From positions 151,271 through 215,270 of the forward strand of contig NZ_AYOT01000225.1 of the NCBI RefSeq assembly GCF_000500045.1: a stretch of DNA of 64,000 nt. The letters run 5' to 3'. Position 1 is the stretch's first letter. Each line of letters opens with the position of its first letter. The stretch is from Borrelia persica No12 (lineage in GTDB: Bacteria; Spirochaetota; Spirochaetia; Borreliales; Borreliaceae). Under the pieces are notes generated by a model. It saw only the letters and a list, made by a program, of their open reading frames with translations. It did not search any database and was not told the origin of the DNA. Shown piece after piece: positions 1 through 10,977 of the stretch. Both the position numbers and the translations under genes were made by a program.

Positions 1-213
1 TATGAGCTTTCAAGACCTAAATCAATTGTAATTGAAGCTTATGATGAGAATGGTAAGTTTTTTAAGATTGAAAATTCAGAACTTCTATCTAGGATTATTC
101 AGCATGAAATGGATCATTTAAAAGGTGTGCTTTTTATTGATTATTATGAGGTTAAACTTAGAGAAAAATTATTGAAATCTTATCTTAAGGAAAGGGGGCT
201 TGTGACCCCTTGA
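1..213 (+). CDS. def: Peptide deformylase, C-terminal part
   Basis: Partial: the window opens inside this gene, leaving 70 codons and a TGA stop. The fragment holds the metal-binding HEMDH motif (HEXXH type) followed by LKGVLF, the third conserved box of peptide deformylases, which remove the N-formyl group from nascent proteins using a bound metal ion. The stop overlaps the TTG start of fmt (TTGA), so the two are translationally coupled. Deformylase next to methionyl-tRNA formyltransferase is a common bacterial pairing, and this supports the call despite the missing N-terminus. Confidence 0.93.
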   Translation, partial: YELSRPKSIVIEAYDENGKFFKIENSELLSRIIQHEMDHLKGVLFIDYYEVKLREKLLKSYLKERGLVTP

Positions 214-1139
214 GAATTTTTTTTGCAAGTTCTGAGAGTATTGCTTTAGAGGTTTTAAAAAAGATATCAGATCGATATGATGTAGTTGGGGTATTAACTG
301 CTCCCGATAAACCTAGTGGTCGTGGTCTTTTTTGTAAGCCTAATGACATTAAAAATGAAGCTATTAGTAGAAATATTACTGTTCTGCAGCCAGCTGTACT
401 TGATTCTGATGTAATAGAAATGGTAAAAAGCTTAGACCCTGAACTTATGTTAGTTTTCTCTTATGGGAAGATTTTTAAACAAGAATTTTTGGACATTTTT
501 ACGATGGGTTGCATTAATATTCATCCTTCTCTTTTGCCAAAATATAGGGGACCTTCTCCTATTCAGACTGCTATTTTAAATGGTGACGCTATTAGTGGAA
601 TTACTGTTCAAAAAATGGCTTTGAAGATGGATAGTGGTAATATTTTTGCACAAAATCAATTTAAAATTAAGAGTTTTCATACAAGTGTTGATATTTTTCA
701 ATATGTTTCTTTAAATAGTTTTGATCTTGTGATTGAAGCTTTAGATAAACTAAGTAAAGGAGACGTTGGCATTGTTCAGGATGAAAGCCGTGCTACGTAT
801 TGTTCTTTTTTAACTAAAGAGCATAGAATTCTTGATTTTAAATTGAGTGCATTTGATATTAAAAATAAAATTAATGCGTGTAATCCTTGGCCTCTTGCAA
901 GAGCTAAGCTTGATGGTGATGAAATTATTTTTCATAGAGCTGATTTTATAAAGACTAGTGATTATGATGATCAAGCTATTGGAAAAATTGTTGCTTTTGA
1001 GCCTAATAAGGGTCTTTTAGTAAAGACAGGAGATGGAATTTTGGTATTACTAGAACTTCAAAAAACTGGAAGAAAAGTTGTAGATTTTGCATCATTTTAT
1101 CATGGAAGTAAAAATTTAATAGGCAAAATTTTTTCTTAA
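210..1139 (+). CDS. fmt: Methionyl-tRNA formyltransferase
   Basis: Formylates the initiator Met-tRNA with 10-formyl-tetrahydrofolate. The 309-residue product has the usual family length. The formyl-transfer core is visible: an HPSLLPKYRGPSPIQ segment near residues 106-120, then DSGNI. A C-terminal OB-like domain with CNPWPLARA follows. The TTG start overlaps the def stop and gives the expected RIFFASS N-terminus, and I see no better start. It forms a unit with def and probably with the PASTA gene 28 bp downstream. folD, elsewhere in the window, is a plausible source of the folate cofactor. Confidence 0.96.
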   Translation: MRIFFASSESIALEVLKKISDRYDVVGVLTAPDKPSGRGLFCKPNDIKNEAISRNITVLQPAVLDSDVIEMVKSLDPELMLVFSYGKIFKQEFLDIFTMGCINIHPSLLPKYRGPSPIQTAILNGDAISGITVQKMALKMDSGNIFAQNQFKIKSFHTSVDIFQYVSLNSFDLVIEALDKLSKGDVGIVQDESRATYCSFLTKEHRILDFKLSAFDIKNKINACNPWPLARAKLDGDEIIFHRADFIKTSDYDDQAIGKIVAFEPNKGLLVKTGDGILVLLELQKTGRKVVDFASFYHGSKNLIGKIFS

Positions 1140-1167
1140 AATTAAAGTATAAGGAGATGATCTAATA

Positions 1168-2223
1168 TTGATAGACAATAAACCACCACATGATCAGTTA
1201 TTTTTAGATATTCAAAATTTAAATAATGGTAATTCGTATGAATTTAAAGGAAATTATAATGATAAGGTTTATCATTTGCCAAAACATGTGTCTAGGGGTT
1301 TGGTGCTTACTATTTTTGGTTCTTTAATTATTGCATGTGCGATATTTTTTACTTTTTTAAAGGGTAGTGATATTGTTCTTGTGCCAAACTTAAGTGGGCT
1401 TTATATTGAAGAAGCAATTACTGAGCTTCAAAATAAAGAACTAATTCCTTATGTTGAGCTTAAATTTTCATCAACTGCGCTTGATAAAGGAAAAGTGATA
1501 GATCAAAATCCTAAGGCAGGTACTGTTTTAAGACTTGACAGTAAAGTGAAAATCTTTATTAGTAAGGGATCTTTGATAAATAAAGTTGATAATTTTATTG
1601 GTAAAAATATTGATGATGTTCTTATTAATTTAAAGGCCAATGCAATTAACAATAATAGAATGCTTTATCATTTGTTAAGACCTGTTGAAATTGAGAGTAC
1701 TCTTCCAAAAGGAACGATAATTCGACAAGAACCGTCACCAGGTACTAAGATTGCAAGTTTAGTTGATCTTCAGTTTTTAGTTAGTAAGGGTCAAGAAGAA
1801 ACATATGTTAAATATATAAAAAATTATGTTGGACTTTATTATAAAGATGTGATAATTTCTCTTTTAAATGATGAGATTAATTTTGATATAAATTTGTCAA
1901 AGGGGAATGATTTTGGAAGTGTTATTAAGCAGTCTTTATCGCCTGGCAGTAAAATTAAAAATTTAGATAAATTAACAATTACTGTTAATGAACCAAAAGT
2001 TACTAGCACAAGTGTTTTTGGAATTGTGACTTATAAATTAGATATCTATCCATCTAGTGTAGATATCATGATTAAAGTAAAAGATGCTAGTGGAAATAGT
2101 TCTTTGTTTTATTCTTTTAAATCTAGGGGTGGGCTTCTTAGATTGCCTTATGAAGCATTAAAAGGTTCTACAATTGAACTTTATATACATGATAAACTTA
2201 TAAATCAAACATTGGCAAATTGA
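1168..2223 (+). CDS. Membrane-anchored PASTA-domain protein
   Basis: 351 residues: a cytoplasmic stretch, one membrane segment near residues 44-64, then about three PASTA repeats (roughly 68-134, 138-207 and 213-275), each with the VPNLSG-like opening and QNP/QEPSPGT signature. A C-terminal part of unknown fold follows. PASTA repeats occur in peptidoglycan-sensing kinases and penicillin-binding proteins, but no kinase or transpeptidase domain is present, so this is a stand-alone envelope protein (BB0063 position). The TTG start follows an AAGGAG ribosome-binding site. Binding to peptidoglycan is an inference from the domain. Confidence 0.8.
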   Translation: MIDNKPPHDQLFLDIQNLNNGNSYEFKGNYNDKVYHLPKHVSRGLVLTIFGSLIIACAIFFTFLKGSDIVLVPNLSGLYIEEAITELQNKELIPYVELKFSSTALDKGKVIDQNPKAGTVLRLDSKVKIFISKGSLINKVDNFIGKNIDDVLINLKANAINNNRMLYHLLRPVEIESTLPKGTIIRQEPSPGTKIASLVDLQFLVSKGQEETYVKYIKNYVGLYYKDVIISLLNDEINFDINLSKGNDFGSVIKQSLSPGSKIKNLDKLTITVNEPKVTSTSVFGIVTYKLDIYPSSVDIMIKVKDASGNSSLFYSFKSRGGLLRLPYEALKGSTIELYIHDKLINQTLAN

Positions 2224-2263
2224 AATTTTAAACATTTAATAAAGAAAGCCATGATTTCTCTCT

Positions 2264-2300
2264 TAAAGATTGTGAAGATAAATCTTTATTTGGTTTTTTT
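2264..2300 (+). terminator. Intrinsic terminator after the PASTA gene
   Basis: An 8-bp perfect stem (arms 2264-2271 and 2281-2288) with a 9-nt loop is followed a few bases later by a run of seven T. It lies between the plus-strand PASTA gene and the convergent rsmE. Confidence 0.6.
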
Positions 2301-2311
2301 AAAAGATATTA

Positions 2312-3031
2312 TTAGATATCCATTTTTGACGTAATAATTGTGGATGCTACAATTGTAGCTGCTTCTGTTTTTAAGATATTTGGCGAAATGTTATAGGTTT
2401 TAAAATTATGTTTTTTGATTAAATCTATTTCTTTTGTTATAAATCCTCTTTCAGGTCCAATAATGACAATAACATCTTTTGTTTTTATATGTAAGTCAAT
2501 TAATTTATTTTTGCTTTTTATTTCAAGTAATATTTTGGTGATATTCATATTGTCATATTCTGTATTTTCTAAAACTTCTGTTAAATTGTTAAAAATGGTA
2601 ACTTTTGGTATATATGTAATCCCGCCTTGCATAGCACCTTCTATTAGGTATTTTTCGTATTCTTTTTCTCTAAAGAGTTTGGAATGTAAATAAGATTTTT
2701 CACTGAGTGAAGCATTGAAAAAAATAAGTTCAGATATTCCAATACTTCCAAGATGTTTAATTATTCTTTTTGCTGCAATTGGTCTTATTAAACCAATGAT
2801 AACTTTTAGCCTTGTAAGTTTATTTGATTTTGATATTTTATGACTATCTCTCAAAAAGAGTCTTGTATCTTTGTGGTATATGCACGAATATATATATTCT
2901 TCTCCAATAATACCAAATTTAAAAGTCTCATTATTTTGAAGTTTTAATATTTCTGTAATATGTTTTACTCTTGGATCATTAAGCGTAATTCCGTTATGGA
3001 ATTCATCTGAGTTTATTAATATCAAATTCAT
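2312..3031 (-). CDS. rsmE: 16S rRNA m3U1498 methyltransferase RsmE
   Basis: SPOUT-family enzyme that methylates N3 of U1498 in the 30S decoding region. The 239 residues match family length (about 240-250). The C-terminal SAM-binding knot is shown by VIVIIGPERGF followed by an NILKTEAATI segment, both diagnostic of RsmE. The N-terminus has the PUA-like LNDPRVKHITEILKL segment. Transcribed convergently to the PASTA gene and divergently from trxA. ATG start. Confidence 0.93.
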   Translation of the reverse strand: MNLILINSDEFHNGITLNDPRVKHITEILKLQNNETFKFGIIGEEYIYSCIYHKDTRLFLRDSHKISKSNKLTRLKVIIGLIRPIAAKRIIKHLGSIGISELIFFNASLSEKSYLHSKLFREKEYEKYLIEGAMQGGITYIPKVTIFNNLTEVLENTEYDNMNITKILLEIKSKNKLIDLHIKTKDVIVIIGPERGFITKEIDLIKKHNFKTYNISPNILKTEAATIVASTIITSKMDI

Positions 3032-3105
3032 TATCTCTATTGAGTCCTTTATTAATTATATTATATTTATGTTATAATGAAAAATCGATTAAGTTAGGAG
3101 ATAAT

Positions 3106-3462
3106 ATGGCAATTAGTTTAACGAAGCAGGAATTTATTGATAAAGTTTTTGATTATAAAAACAATCAGGAATGGAATTTTAAGGGTACAAAACCTGCAAT
3201 AATTGATTTTTATGCTGATTGGTGTGGTCCATGTAAAATGCTTGCTCCGATTTATGATGAACTTTCTAAGGAATATGGAGATAAGATTGATTTTTATAAA
3301 GTTAACACTGATAAGGAACAGGAAATTTCTATGGCACTTGGTGTACAAAGTCTTCCTACCATTATTTTTGTTCCTGTTGGAGAGAAACCAAGAGTTTCTG
3401 TTGGCTTTATAGAGAAGAATTCTTTTAAAGATGCAATTAAAGATTTGTTTAAAGTTGAATAA
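3106..3462 (+). CDS. trxA: Thioredoxin
   Basis: 118-residue thioredoxin with the WCGPC active site in a YADWCGPCKML context and the cis-proline segment SLPTIIF. It is a cytoplasmic disulfide reductase. I chose the ATG at 3106 because TTAGGAGATA lies just upstream. The open frame extends 22 codons further, but that part overlaps the -10-like TATAAT at 3073-3078 and has no thioredoxin character. Monocistronic by spacing. Confidence 0.95.
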   Translation: MAISLTKQEFIDKVFDYKNNQEWNFKGTKPAIIDFYADWCGPCKMLAPIYDELSKEYGDKIDFYKVNTDKEQEISMALGVQSLPTIIFVPVGEKPRVSVGFIEKNSFKDAIKDLFKVE

Positions 3463-3543
3463 AGGGTTTTGATGAGAAATTGAAATCTTGTCTGTTTATA
3501 TAATATTCTTTTTAAGTTATAATTAATTCTAGGATATAGTGAA

Positions 3544-3990
3544 TTGATAAAAGAGGAGTTAAATTTATGGGCAGAGGGTGTTGAGTTTAAACATTGGGAT
3601 GCTTATTATAATTTTATTTTATCTGTTCTCAATTTTCTTTGTATTAAAGAATATGAACTTTCTGTTATCCTATGCAATAATGAGTACATTCAAAAATTAA
3701 ATGGTGAATTTAGGCAAAAATCTGAGCCTACTGATGTTCTGTCTTTTAATTATGTTGAAGATAGTGGACAAATAAGTCATAAAATACAAGGCGATATTGT
3801 AATATCTCTTGAGTATTTGGAGTTTAGTTCTTTAGAATTTAATGTTGAAATGTATGATGAACTACAAAGGAATACTATACATGGGATTTTACATTTAATA
3901 GGATATAATCATGATACAAATGACTTTCAAAATGAAATAATGTTGATTATTCAGGAACAAGTTTTAAGAGAAACCAGAAGGGTATTTTGA
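3544..3990 (+). CDS. ybeY: Endoribonuclease YbeY
   Basis: Single-strand-specific metallo-endoribonuclease involved in 16S rRNA 3' maturation and ribosome quality control. The zinc site is shown by [12 protein letters not shown] near residues 114-125, matching the HGxLHLxGYDH signature, with the upstream TDVLSF motif. 148 residues is normal. A TTG start is used. The TGA stop overlaps the ATG of the next gene by one base, so ybeY, the CBS-domain gene and the TPR gene form a coupled operon. ybeY followed by a CorC-like CBS gene is a widespread arrangement. Confidence 0.95.
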   Translation: MIKEELNLWAEGVEFKHWDAYYNFILSVLNFLCIKEYELSVILCNNEYIQKLNGEFRQKSEPTDVLSFNYVEDSGQISHKIQGDIVISLEYLEFSSLEFNVEMYDELQRNTIHGILHLIGYNHDTNDFQNEIMLIIQEQVLRETRRVF

Positions 3991-4766
3991 TGTTCAAGTT
4001 TTTGAATTTTAAAAATAAAAAAATGAAATATGTTGATGGTAAGGATATTGAAGAAAAGTCGAGATTTGAAACGTCTTTACTTAAGAATTTTAATTCACTT
4101 AAAGAAACGATTGTTAAAGAAATTATGGTTCCAAGGATAAGTGTAATATTTATTGATTATTCTTTAAGTAAAGATGATATTTTGAAAGTTGTAACATCTA
4201 GCAATCATTCACGATTTCCCGTTTATAAGGAAACAATAGATGATATTATTGGAATAATCCATACGAAAGATATCCTGTTACATATGTGGAAAAAAGATTT
4301 TTATGAGATAGATCTAAGAGATATTATGCGAAAAGTTATGTTTGTTCCTGAGAGCAAAAAGATAGATTCGCTTTTAAAAGAATTTCAAGAAAATCATGTA
4401 CATATTGCTATTGTAGTTGATGAGTATGGAGGCGTTTCTGGTCTTGTGACACTTGAAGATATTCTTGAGGAGATTGTGGGAGATATTCAGGATGAATTTG
4501 ACAATGAACTTGATGAAATAGTTTCTCTTGATGATGGAAGTTATCTTTGTACAGCCAGAGTGTTAATTGAAGATTTAAATGAAAAACTTGGCTTGTGTCT
4601 TCCCGATGGGGATTTTGATACTCTTGGAGGATTTGTTTATGATCTATTTGGAAAAATTCCTTTAAAAAATGAAAAGATAGAATATAATAATTTAATATTT
4701 ACTATTAAGAATATGCATCAGAGAAATATTAAAGTTATAAAGATTTCCCAAAAGGAAGGTTTATGA
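3990..4766 (+). CDS. CBS-domain protein of the CorC/HlyC family
   Basis: 258 residues: paired CBS domains (about 40-165, with VKEIMVPR at the start and the HVHIAIVVDEYGGVSGLVTLED block split over both halves) and a C-terminal CorC/HlyC transporter-associated domain with LPDGDFDTLGGF. There is no DUF21 membrane domain, so it is the soluble, CorC-type form. Such proteins are linked to Mg/Co efflux and are often annotated hemolysin. Transport of a particular ion is not shown here. I start it at the ATG overlapping the ybeY stop rather than the TTG one codon earlier. Confidence 0.85.
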   Translation: MFKFLNFKNKKMKYVDGKDIEEKSRFETSLLKNFNSLKETIVKEIMVPRISVIFIDYSLSKDDILKVVTSSNHSRFPVYKETIDDIIGIIHTKDILLHMWKKDFYEIDLRDIMRKVMFVPESKKIDSLLKEFQENHVHIAIVVDEYGGVSGLVTLEDILEEIVGDIQDEFDNELDEIVSLDDGSYLCTARVLIEDLNEKLGLCLPDGDFDTLGGFVYDLFGKIPLKNEKIEYNNLIFTIKNMHQRNIKVIKISQKEGL

Positions 4767-6748
4767 ATTTGAAGAGATTTTTTATAGTGCTTTTGTTTTT
4801 GAATTTAAATTTTGGGAGTTTGATAGGTGCTACTACGACTGCTATTGAATATTATCAAAAGGCACAAACATATTATCTTATGCAAAAATATTATGATGCT
4901 ATTGATGAACTTCTTGAAGCTGTTAAGATTAATCCTAATTATTACGAGGCTTATAAATTGATTGCTGAGATTTATTATAAATTAAAGATATATAATCAAG
5001 CTCAGTTTTTTATAGAGAAAGCCTATAAAATGTCAAATAGGGATACTGAATATAAGATTCTTTATGCAAATATATTGCTTAAAAATAATGGAGCATCACA
5101 GGCTAAGAAATTTTATTCAGAAGTTTTAGCTAAACAAAAAAATAACGTTGATGCTTTAGTGGGACTTGCTTCAATTTTTGAGGAAGAAGGTTTACTTATT
5201 GCAGCTGCTAATTATTATTTATCTGTGCTTGAGTATAGTCAAACAAATTATAGTGCTTTTGATCATCTTATGAGTATTTATGAAAAATTGCACATGAATG
5301 ACAAGGCACAACATCTAATAAATAAGGTTAGAGGAACTTTTACTTCTTTGCCAGATTTTCATAAAAGAGTGGCAGAATTTTCTATTAAAACGAGTAATTT
5401 AGGGATTGCTGAAAAATATGCCCAAAATTATTTAATGTTACTAAAAACTACTTATAAGGATTTTGGACTTGTTGATGCTTATCGTTTGCTTGCTCTTGTT
5501 TATTTATATCAATGTAAGTATGAAGATGCAGCAGATGTTCTTCAAAAATCAATAATTATTGAACAAAATTCTGATGAGCTTTATTATTTGCTTGGATATT
5601 CTTATTTAAAGCTTGGAAAAGTTGACAAGGCTGTTTTCAATTTTGAAAAAGCTAAAAATATGAAAAAAGACTTGGAATTTTATGATATAGCTCTTGAAGA
5701 GAGTTTTTTTGTTTCTAATTTTAGAAGTGCATTTCAAAAGAATAATGGTGCTAATATAGAAATTTCTAAAAGATATCAAAATGAAGGGCTTAGAGCTTTT
5801 CAGGATTTAAATTTAGATAAAGCGGTATTTAATGTAAAGAATGCTATTGATATTTATCCTGATAATGATAGTGCTAGATTTTTACTTGCTAAAATTTATA
5901 AATTTATGAGATTAGATATTATGGCTTATGAGGAGCTGTATTATTTAGTAGAGCAGAAAAAGGTAACAGACACCAAAATTTTGGACTTTTATGATGTGGT
6001 TGCATTTGATATTAGAAGTTCTTTGTTTTTTAAGTATGGTTATAAAACCATTGGTGATTTAAATAAGCTTTATGATAATCAGACGGTTTACAGAGTGGGG
6101 ATATTTACCCAAAATGAAAACAAGGTTTTTGGTGCTAACGATTTAATTTTAAAATATGCTGAGAGAATTCTTGATCGTAATTTAAATATAGAAGTAGTTA
6201 ATTATAGATTTGATTATAATAAAGATAAAGATTATTTGGTAAGTAGTTTTTCTGAAGAATTTTCTTATGCAAGAAATAATAATCTTGATTTATTTTTAAT
6301 GTTTGATCTTGATGTAGATATTTTTCAAAATTTGGCTAGTTTAAAGGTAGATATCTTTTCAGGTAGAACTGGTGTTAAAGTTAAGACTTTTAATTATAAT
6401 TCAGGAGGAGTGTTATATTTAAGTAATATTTTAAGTTCTTTTTCTAGAGATTTTAATGACTATTTACCGAAAAAGGGAGAAATACTTCAAATTAAGAAAG
6501 ATGATGTTTTAATGAACCTTGGTTATGTAAATGATGTGAAACCGGGTGATGTCTTTTTAGTTCTTAAAGAAGGAGCTTTAAAATATAATAGTGATAGTGC
6601 TAGCTTTATTAGTTATAGTAAGTCAGATATTCTTGGTGAAATTTTTGTTGAGGAGATAGGTGATTATATTTCTAGAGGAACTTTAAAGTCATCTGCACTC
6701 TTAAGAGATTATATTCAGGAAAGATATACAGTTTTTATAAAAAAATAG
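4763..6748 (+). CDS. Exported TPR-repeat protein
   Basis: 661 residues with a cleavable-looking signal peptide (residues 1-22, KR then a hydrophobic run ending in IGA) and a long array of tetratricopeptide repeats over about residues 27-400, for example AIDELLEAVKINPNYYEAY and KVDKAVFNFEKAK. The last 250 residues are not TPR. They include predicted alternating strands and end in a segment (about 570-655) with PKKGEILQI and KPGDVFLVL that could be an OB/SH3-like fold. It overlaps the CBS gene by 4 bp. Periplasmic scaffold or envelope assembly is plausible. BB0058 position. Confidence 0.7.
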   Translation: MNLKRFFIVLLFLNLNFGSLIGATTTAIEYYQKAQTYYLMQKYYDAIDELLEAVKINPNYYEAYKLIAEIYYKLKIYNQAQFFIEKAYKMSNRDTEYKILYANILLKNNGASQAKKFYSEVLAKQKNNVDALVGLASIFEEEGLLIAAANYYLSVLEYSQTNYSAFDHLMSIYEKLHMNDKAQHLINKVRGTFTSLPDFHKRVAEFSIKTSNLGIAEKYAQNYLMLLKTTYKDFGLVDAYRLLALVYLYQCKYEDAADVLQKSIIIEQNSDELYYLLGYSYLKLGKVDKAVFNFEKAKNMKKDLEFYDIALEESFFVSNFRSAFQKNNGANIEISKRYQNEGLRAFQDLNLDKAVFNVKNAIDIYPDNDSARFLLAKIYKFMRLDIMAYEELYYLVEQKKVTDTKILDFYDVVAFDIRSSLFFKYGYKTIGDLNKLYDNQTVYRVGIFTQNENKVFGANDLILKYAERILDRNLNIEVVNYRFDYNKDKDYLVSSFSEEFSYARNNNLDLFLMFDLDVDIFQNLASLKVDIFSGRTGVKVKTFNYNSGGVLYLSNILSSFSRDFNDYLPKKGEILQIKKDDVLMNLGYVNDVKPGDVFLVLKEGALKYNSDSASFISYSKSDILGEIFVEEIGDYISRGTLKSSALLRDYIQERYTVFIKK

Positions 6749-6749
6749 T

Positions 6750-6778
6750 TTGACACTTGTTATTAATTAATTTATGAT
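6750..6778 (+). promoter_or_regulatory. Sigma-70 promoter of the gap operon
   Basis: TTGACA, 17 bp, TATGAT: a perfect -35 box and a near-consensus -10 box at ideal spacing, placed about 40 bp upstream of the gap ATG. A GGAGG ribosome-binding site precedes that ATG. This fits strong constitutive expression of the glycolytic genes. Confidence 0.8.
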
Positions 6779-6807
6779 TTAATAATTCTAGTAGATAATA
6801 AAAATGA

Positions 6808-7827
<1,020 letters not shown>

Positions 7828-7856
7828 TTAAGAAGGTAGTCTTGAGGTATTTGTAA

Positions 7857-9035
7857 ATGTCAATAAAAACGATAAAGGATTGTGATTTTTCTGGCAAGCG
7901 TGCTTTAGTTAGATGTGATTTTAATGTTCCCTTACGAGAAGGAAATATTGTTGATGATACTAGGATTAGAGCGGCTTTACCTACAATAGAATATCTTAAA
8001 TCTCAAGGAGCTAGGGTTGTTTTGATGAGTCATTTGGGCAGACCAAAAGGAGAGAAAAATATGAAGTATTCTCTTATACCTGTTGCTCAAAGATTGTCAG
8101 AATTGTTGGGTCAAGATGTTAAAATGTTGTCTGATTGCATAGGTGATGAAGTTTTAACAGCTATTGCTTCTATGAAAAATGGAGATATTGTCTTGCTTGA
8201 GAATGTGAGATTTTATAAGGAAGAAGAAGAAAATAGTGATGCTTTTGCAATGCAATTATCTAAGAGTGGTGATATTTTTGTCAATGATGCTTTTGGAACT
8301 GCGCACAGGGCGCATGCTTCTACATCAGGGGTTGCAGCTTATTTGCCAGCCGTTGGTGGGTTTTTGATGGAAAAAGAAGATGAATTTTTGGGTAAAATTT
8401 TAAAAAATCCTGAGAGTCCATTTGTTTCAATCATTGGTGGTTCAAAAGTTTCTTCAAAAATTGCAGTGCTCGAATCGCTTTTGCCAAAATCAAATGTAAT
8501 GGTAATTGGTGGTGGGATGGCATATACCTTTTTAAAGGTGGAAGGGTATTCTATTGGAAAATCTCTTTTGGAAGATGAATATGTTGATGTAGCTGCTTCT
8601 TTTTTAAAGAAGTCGAAGGAATTAAATGTAAAAATTATTTTGCCTATTGATCATGTTGTTGCAAGTGAATTTCAGGAATATTCTACTCCTGAATATGTTG
8701 ATTCTATTGATATTCCTGATAATAAGATTGGAATGGATGTTGGTGAGAAGACTTTAAAGAAAATTGAGGAAGCTCTTATTGGTGCAAAAACTGTAATTTG
8801 GAATGGTCCTCTTGGAGTATTTGAGTTTGATTCTTTTGCCAAAGGTACAGCAAAAGTTGCAGAATATGTGTCTAATTGTTCTGGGATTACAGTTGTAGGT
8901 GGTGGAGATTCAGTGGCTGCTGTAAATAAATTTAATTTATCTGGAAAGATCACTCATGTTTCAACGGGAGGTGGTGCTTCTCTTGAATATCTTGAGGGAA
9001 AAATTTTGCCAGGCATAAAAGTGTTGGAGATGTAA
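7857..9035 (+). CDS. pgk: Phosphoglycerate kinase
   Basis: Transfers phosphate from 1,3-bisphosphoglycerate to ADP. Visible signatures are RCDFNVPL near residue 19, [16 protein letters not shown], the hinge-region GGSKVSSK and nucleotide-binding GGGDSVAA near the C-terminus. 392 residues is normal. The ATG lies 29 bp after gap, and tpiA follows after one base beyond the stop, so it is cotranscribed. Confidence 0.98.
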   Translation: MSIKTIKDCDFSGKRALVRCDFNVPLREGNIVDDTRIRAALPTIEYLKSQGARVVLMSHLGRPKGEKNMKYSLIPVAQRLSELLGQDVKMLSDCIGDEVLTAIASMKNGDIVLLENVRFYKEEEENSDAFAMQLSKSGDIFVNDAFGTAHRAHASTSGVAAYLPAVGGFLMEKEDEFLGKILKNPESPFVSIIGGSKVSSKIAVLESLLPKSNVMVIGGGMAYTFLKVEGYSIGKSLLEDEYVDVAASFLKKSKELNVKIILPIDHVVASEFQEYSTPEYVDSIDIPDNKIGMDVGEKTLKKIEEALIGAKTVIWNGPLGVFEFDSFAKGTAKVAEYVSNCSGITVVGGGDSVAAVNKFNLSGKITHVSTGGGASLEYLEGKILPGIKVLEM

Positions 9036-9036
9036 A

Positions 9037-9801
9037 ATGAGGAAGGTATTTTTAGCAGGAAATTGGAAAATGCACTATACAAGTGTAGAGGCTGCAGATG
9101 TTGCTAGACAAATTGTAGATGGTGTACAAAATATTAATAGTGATGTTGTCGTTATGATAACACCTACGTTTACATCTCTTTGTAAAGTTTGTAAAATCAC
9201 TAAGGGAACTAATGTTCTCCTTGGTGCACAAAATATGTCTTATGAGAATAGCGGGGCTAGAACTAGTGAAATTGCTCCTTTGATGCTTTTGGAATTTGGA
9301 GTTGATTATGTAATAATTGGACATTCTGAATGTAGGACATATCTTGGAGAGACTGATGAGATTATAAATAAAAAAATTCTTACAGGACTTAAGCATCCAT
9401 TTAAATATTTAATTCTTTGTGTTGGAGAAACCTTTGAGGAGAGAGAACAATCTAAGACTTTGGATGTAGTTTTAAATCAGGTTAGACGTGGATTGGCATC
9501 TGTATCTGAATCTGATCTTAAACGAATAATTTTGGCTTATGAACCTGTATGGGCAATTGGGACTGGAAAGACAGCAACAAAAGAAGAAGCACAAGAAGTT
9601 CACAAGGCCATTAGACTTGAAATTTCATCATTATATTCAAAATCGGCAGCAGATGACATAATTATTCAATATGGCGGTTCTGTTAATGTTGATAATGTGG
9701 AAAATTTAATGGGAGAAAGTGATATTGATGGGGCATTAATTGGTGGTGCATCTTTAAAAGCAGATACGTTTTTGAAGATAATTAATAAAATAGCCAAATA
9801 G
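9037..9801 (+). CDS. tpiA: Triosephosphate isomerase
   Basis: Interconverts dihydroxyacetone phosphate and glyceraldehyde-3-phosphate. It has AGNWKMH (catalytic Lys), IIGHSECR (catalytic His), [15 protein letters not shown] (catalytic Glu and loop 6) and the phosphate-binding QYGGSV. 254 residues, full length. It begins one base after the pgk stop. Confidence 0.98.
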   Translation: MRKVFLAGNWKMHYTSVEAADVARQIVDGVQNINSDVVVMITPTFTSLCKVCKITKGTNVLLGAQNMSYENSGARTSEIAPLMLLEFGVDYVIIGHSECRTYLGETDEIINKKILTGLKHPFKYLILCVGETFEEREQSKTLDVVLNQVRRGLASVSESDLKRIILAYEPVWAIGTGKTATKEEAQEVHKAIRLEISSLYSKSAADDIIIQYGGSVNVDNVENLMGESDIDGALIGGASLKADTFLKIINKIAK

Positions 9802-9812
9802 AGAGGTTTATT

Positions 9813-10178
9813 TTGGAGTTATTTAGATTTTTAGTATTTGTTTTTTTTGTTATTACTTCATTTATGATTATTTTGTTAGTATTGTTTCAAGATGAGCAAG
9901 GTGATGGTATTGGAGGAGTATTTGGAGGTGGAAGTTCTTCTATTTTTGGAGCAAGATCTTCAAGTGTTGCGATAAAAATTACCGCATTTTTTATTACTCT
10001 TTTTTTTATTTTTGTAATTGCATTGTCTTTTATTAATACCAGAAGGGTTGATAGTGATTTATTAAAAGATGTTAAGGTTGATGAAAAAAGTTCAACTTTT
10101 TGGGATGATGATACAAACAAAACTGAAGATGTTCTTAATAAAGAAACCTTAAATGAAGAATCTCAGGAAGATAAATAA
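9813..10178 (+). CDS. secG: Protein-export membrane protein SecG
   Basis: Small subunit of the SecYEG translocon: 121 residues with two membrane segments (about 4-25 and 50-72). They flank the conserved loop, which contains LFQDEQGDGIGGVFGGGSS, the family signature. The acidic hydrophilic C-terminal tail is typical. TTG start, 11 bp after tpiA. tpiA followed by secG is a common bacterial arrangement. It is the last gene of the operon, followed by a strong hairpin. Confidence 0.93.
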   Translation: MELFRFLVFVFFVITSFMIILLVLFQDEQGDGIGGVFGGGSSSIFGARSSSVAIKITAFFITLFFIFVIALSFINTRRVDSDLLKDVKVDEKSSTFWDDDTNKTEDVLNKETLNEESQEDK

Positions 10179-10190
10179 TTAAATTTAAAT

Positions 10191-10223
10191 AACTTGTCTA
10201 TGCTCTAGTGTATTAGACAAGTT
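10191..10223. terminator. Bidirectional hairpin between secG and ung
   Basis: 10-bp perfect inverted repeat (AACTTGTCTA / TAGACAAGTT, arms 10191-10200 and 10214-10223) with a 13-nt loop, exactly between two convergent genes. It probably ends transcription from both sides. Confidence 0.7.
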
Positions 10224-10226
10224 GAT

Positions 10227-10898
10227 TTATTGAAAGTCTATTGTAGTTTTATTATGTTCGTGTAGGTATTTTAAAGTTTGACTAAAATGATTTGAACCTA
10301 AAAAGCCGTTATGTGCAGAATAAGGAGAAGGATGGCTTGTTTCAAGAATTAAATGTTTTGAAGCATCTATTAATTCTTTTTTTCCTTTTGCAAAATTACC
10401 CCATAACATGAATACAATGTTATTTAAGTTTTTTGAAATAATTTTTATTACTTCGTTTGTAAAAATTTCCCAACCAATATCTTTATGAGATGATGGATGA
10501 CCTTCTTCTACTGTTAATATTGAATTTAGCAAAAACGTTCCTTGTTTAGCCCATCGTGTTAAATCTCCATTTGGAATAGTTCTTATTTTGAGACTTCTCT
10601 CTATTTCTTTGAAAATGTTTTGTAATGATGGAGGTATTTTGATGTCTGAATTGACAGAAAATGCTAAACCATTGGCTTGTCCTTTTCCATGATATGGGTC
10701 TTGTCCAAGTATAACTACTTTAACATCTTTAAATGGTAAAGTATCAAATGCATTGAATATTAGTCTTGGCGGTGGAAATATTTTATCCTTTTTAGTTTTA
10801 TATTCATTTTTTATAAACTTTACAAGTCGTGTAAAGTACCCTTTGCAAAATTCATTTCTTAACATTTCTTTCCAGGATTCTTCTATTCTCACTTCCAC
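10227..10898 (-). CDS. ung: Uracil-DNA glycosylase (family 1)
   Basis: Removes uracil from DNA at the start of base-excision repair. Active site GQDPYHG with Asp67 is the water-activating motif. The second motif [17 protein letters not shown] carries the catalytic His and minor-groove loop. 223 residues is the family norm. It converges on secG and is divergent from trmH. Confidence 0.97.
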   Translation of the reverse strand: MEVRIEESWKEMLRNEFCKGYFTRLVKFIKNEYKTKKDKIFPPPRLIFNAFDTLPFKDVKVVILGQDPYHGKGQANGLAFSVNSDIKIPPSLQNIFKEIERSLKIRTIPNGDLTRWAKQGTFLLNSILTVEEGHPSSHKDIGWEIFTNEVIKIISKNLNNIVFMLWGNFAKGKKELIDASKHLILETSHPSPYSAHNGFLGSNHFSQTLKYLHEHNKTTIDFQ

Positions 10899-10977
10899 AT
10901 TTAATATTATATAGAAAATTAATTATTTTTAACATTTTAATTTGATTTTATTGGTTTTTTATTTAAAATTATATTTT

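Noticed and set aside
3040..3105. Longer thioredoxin start
   Set aside because: The extension covers the -10-like box and adds a non-thioredoxin stretch. The ATG at 3106 has its own ribosome-binding site.
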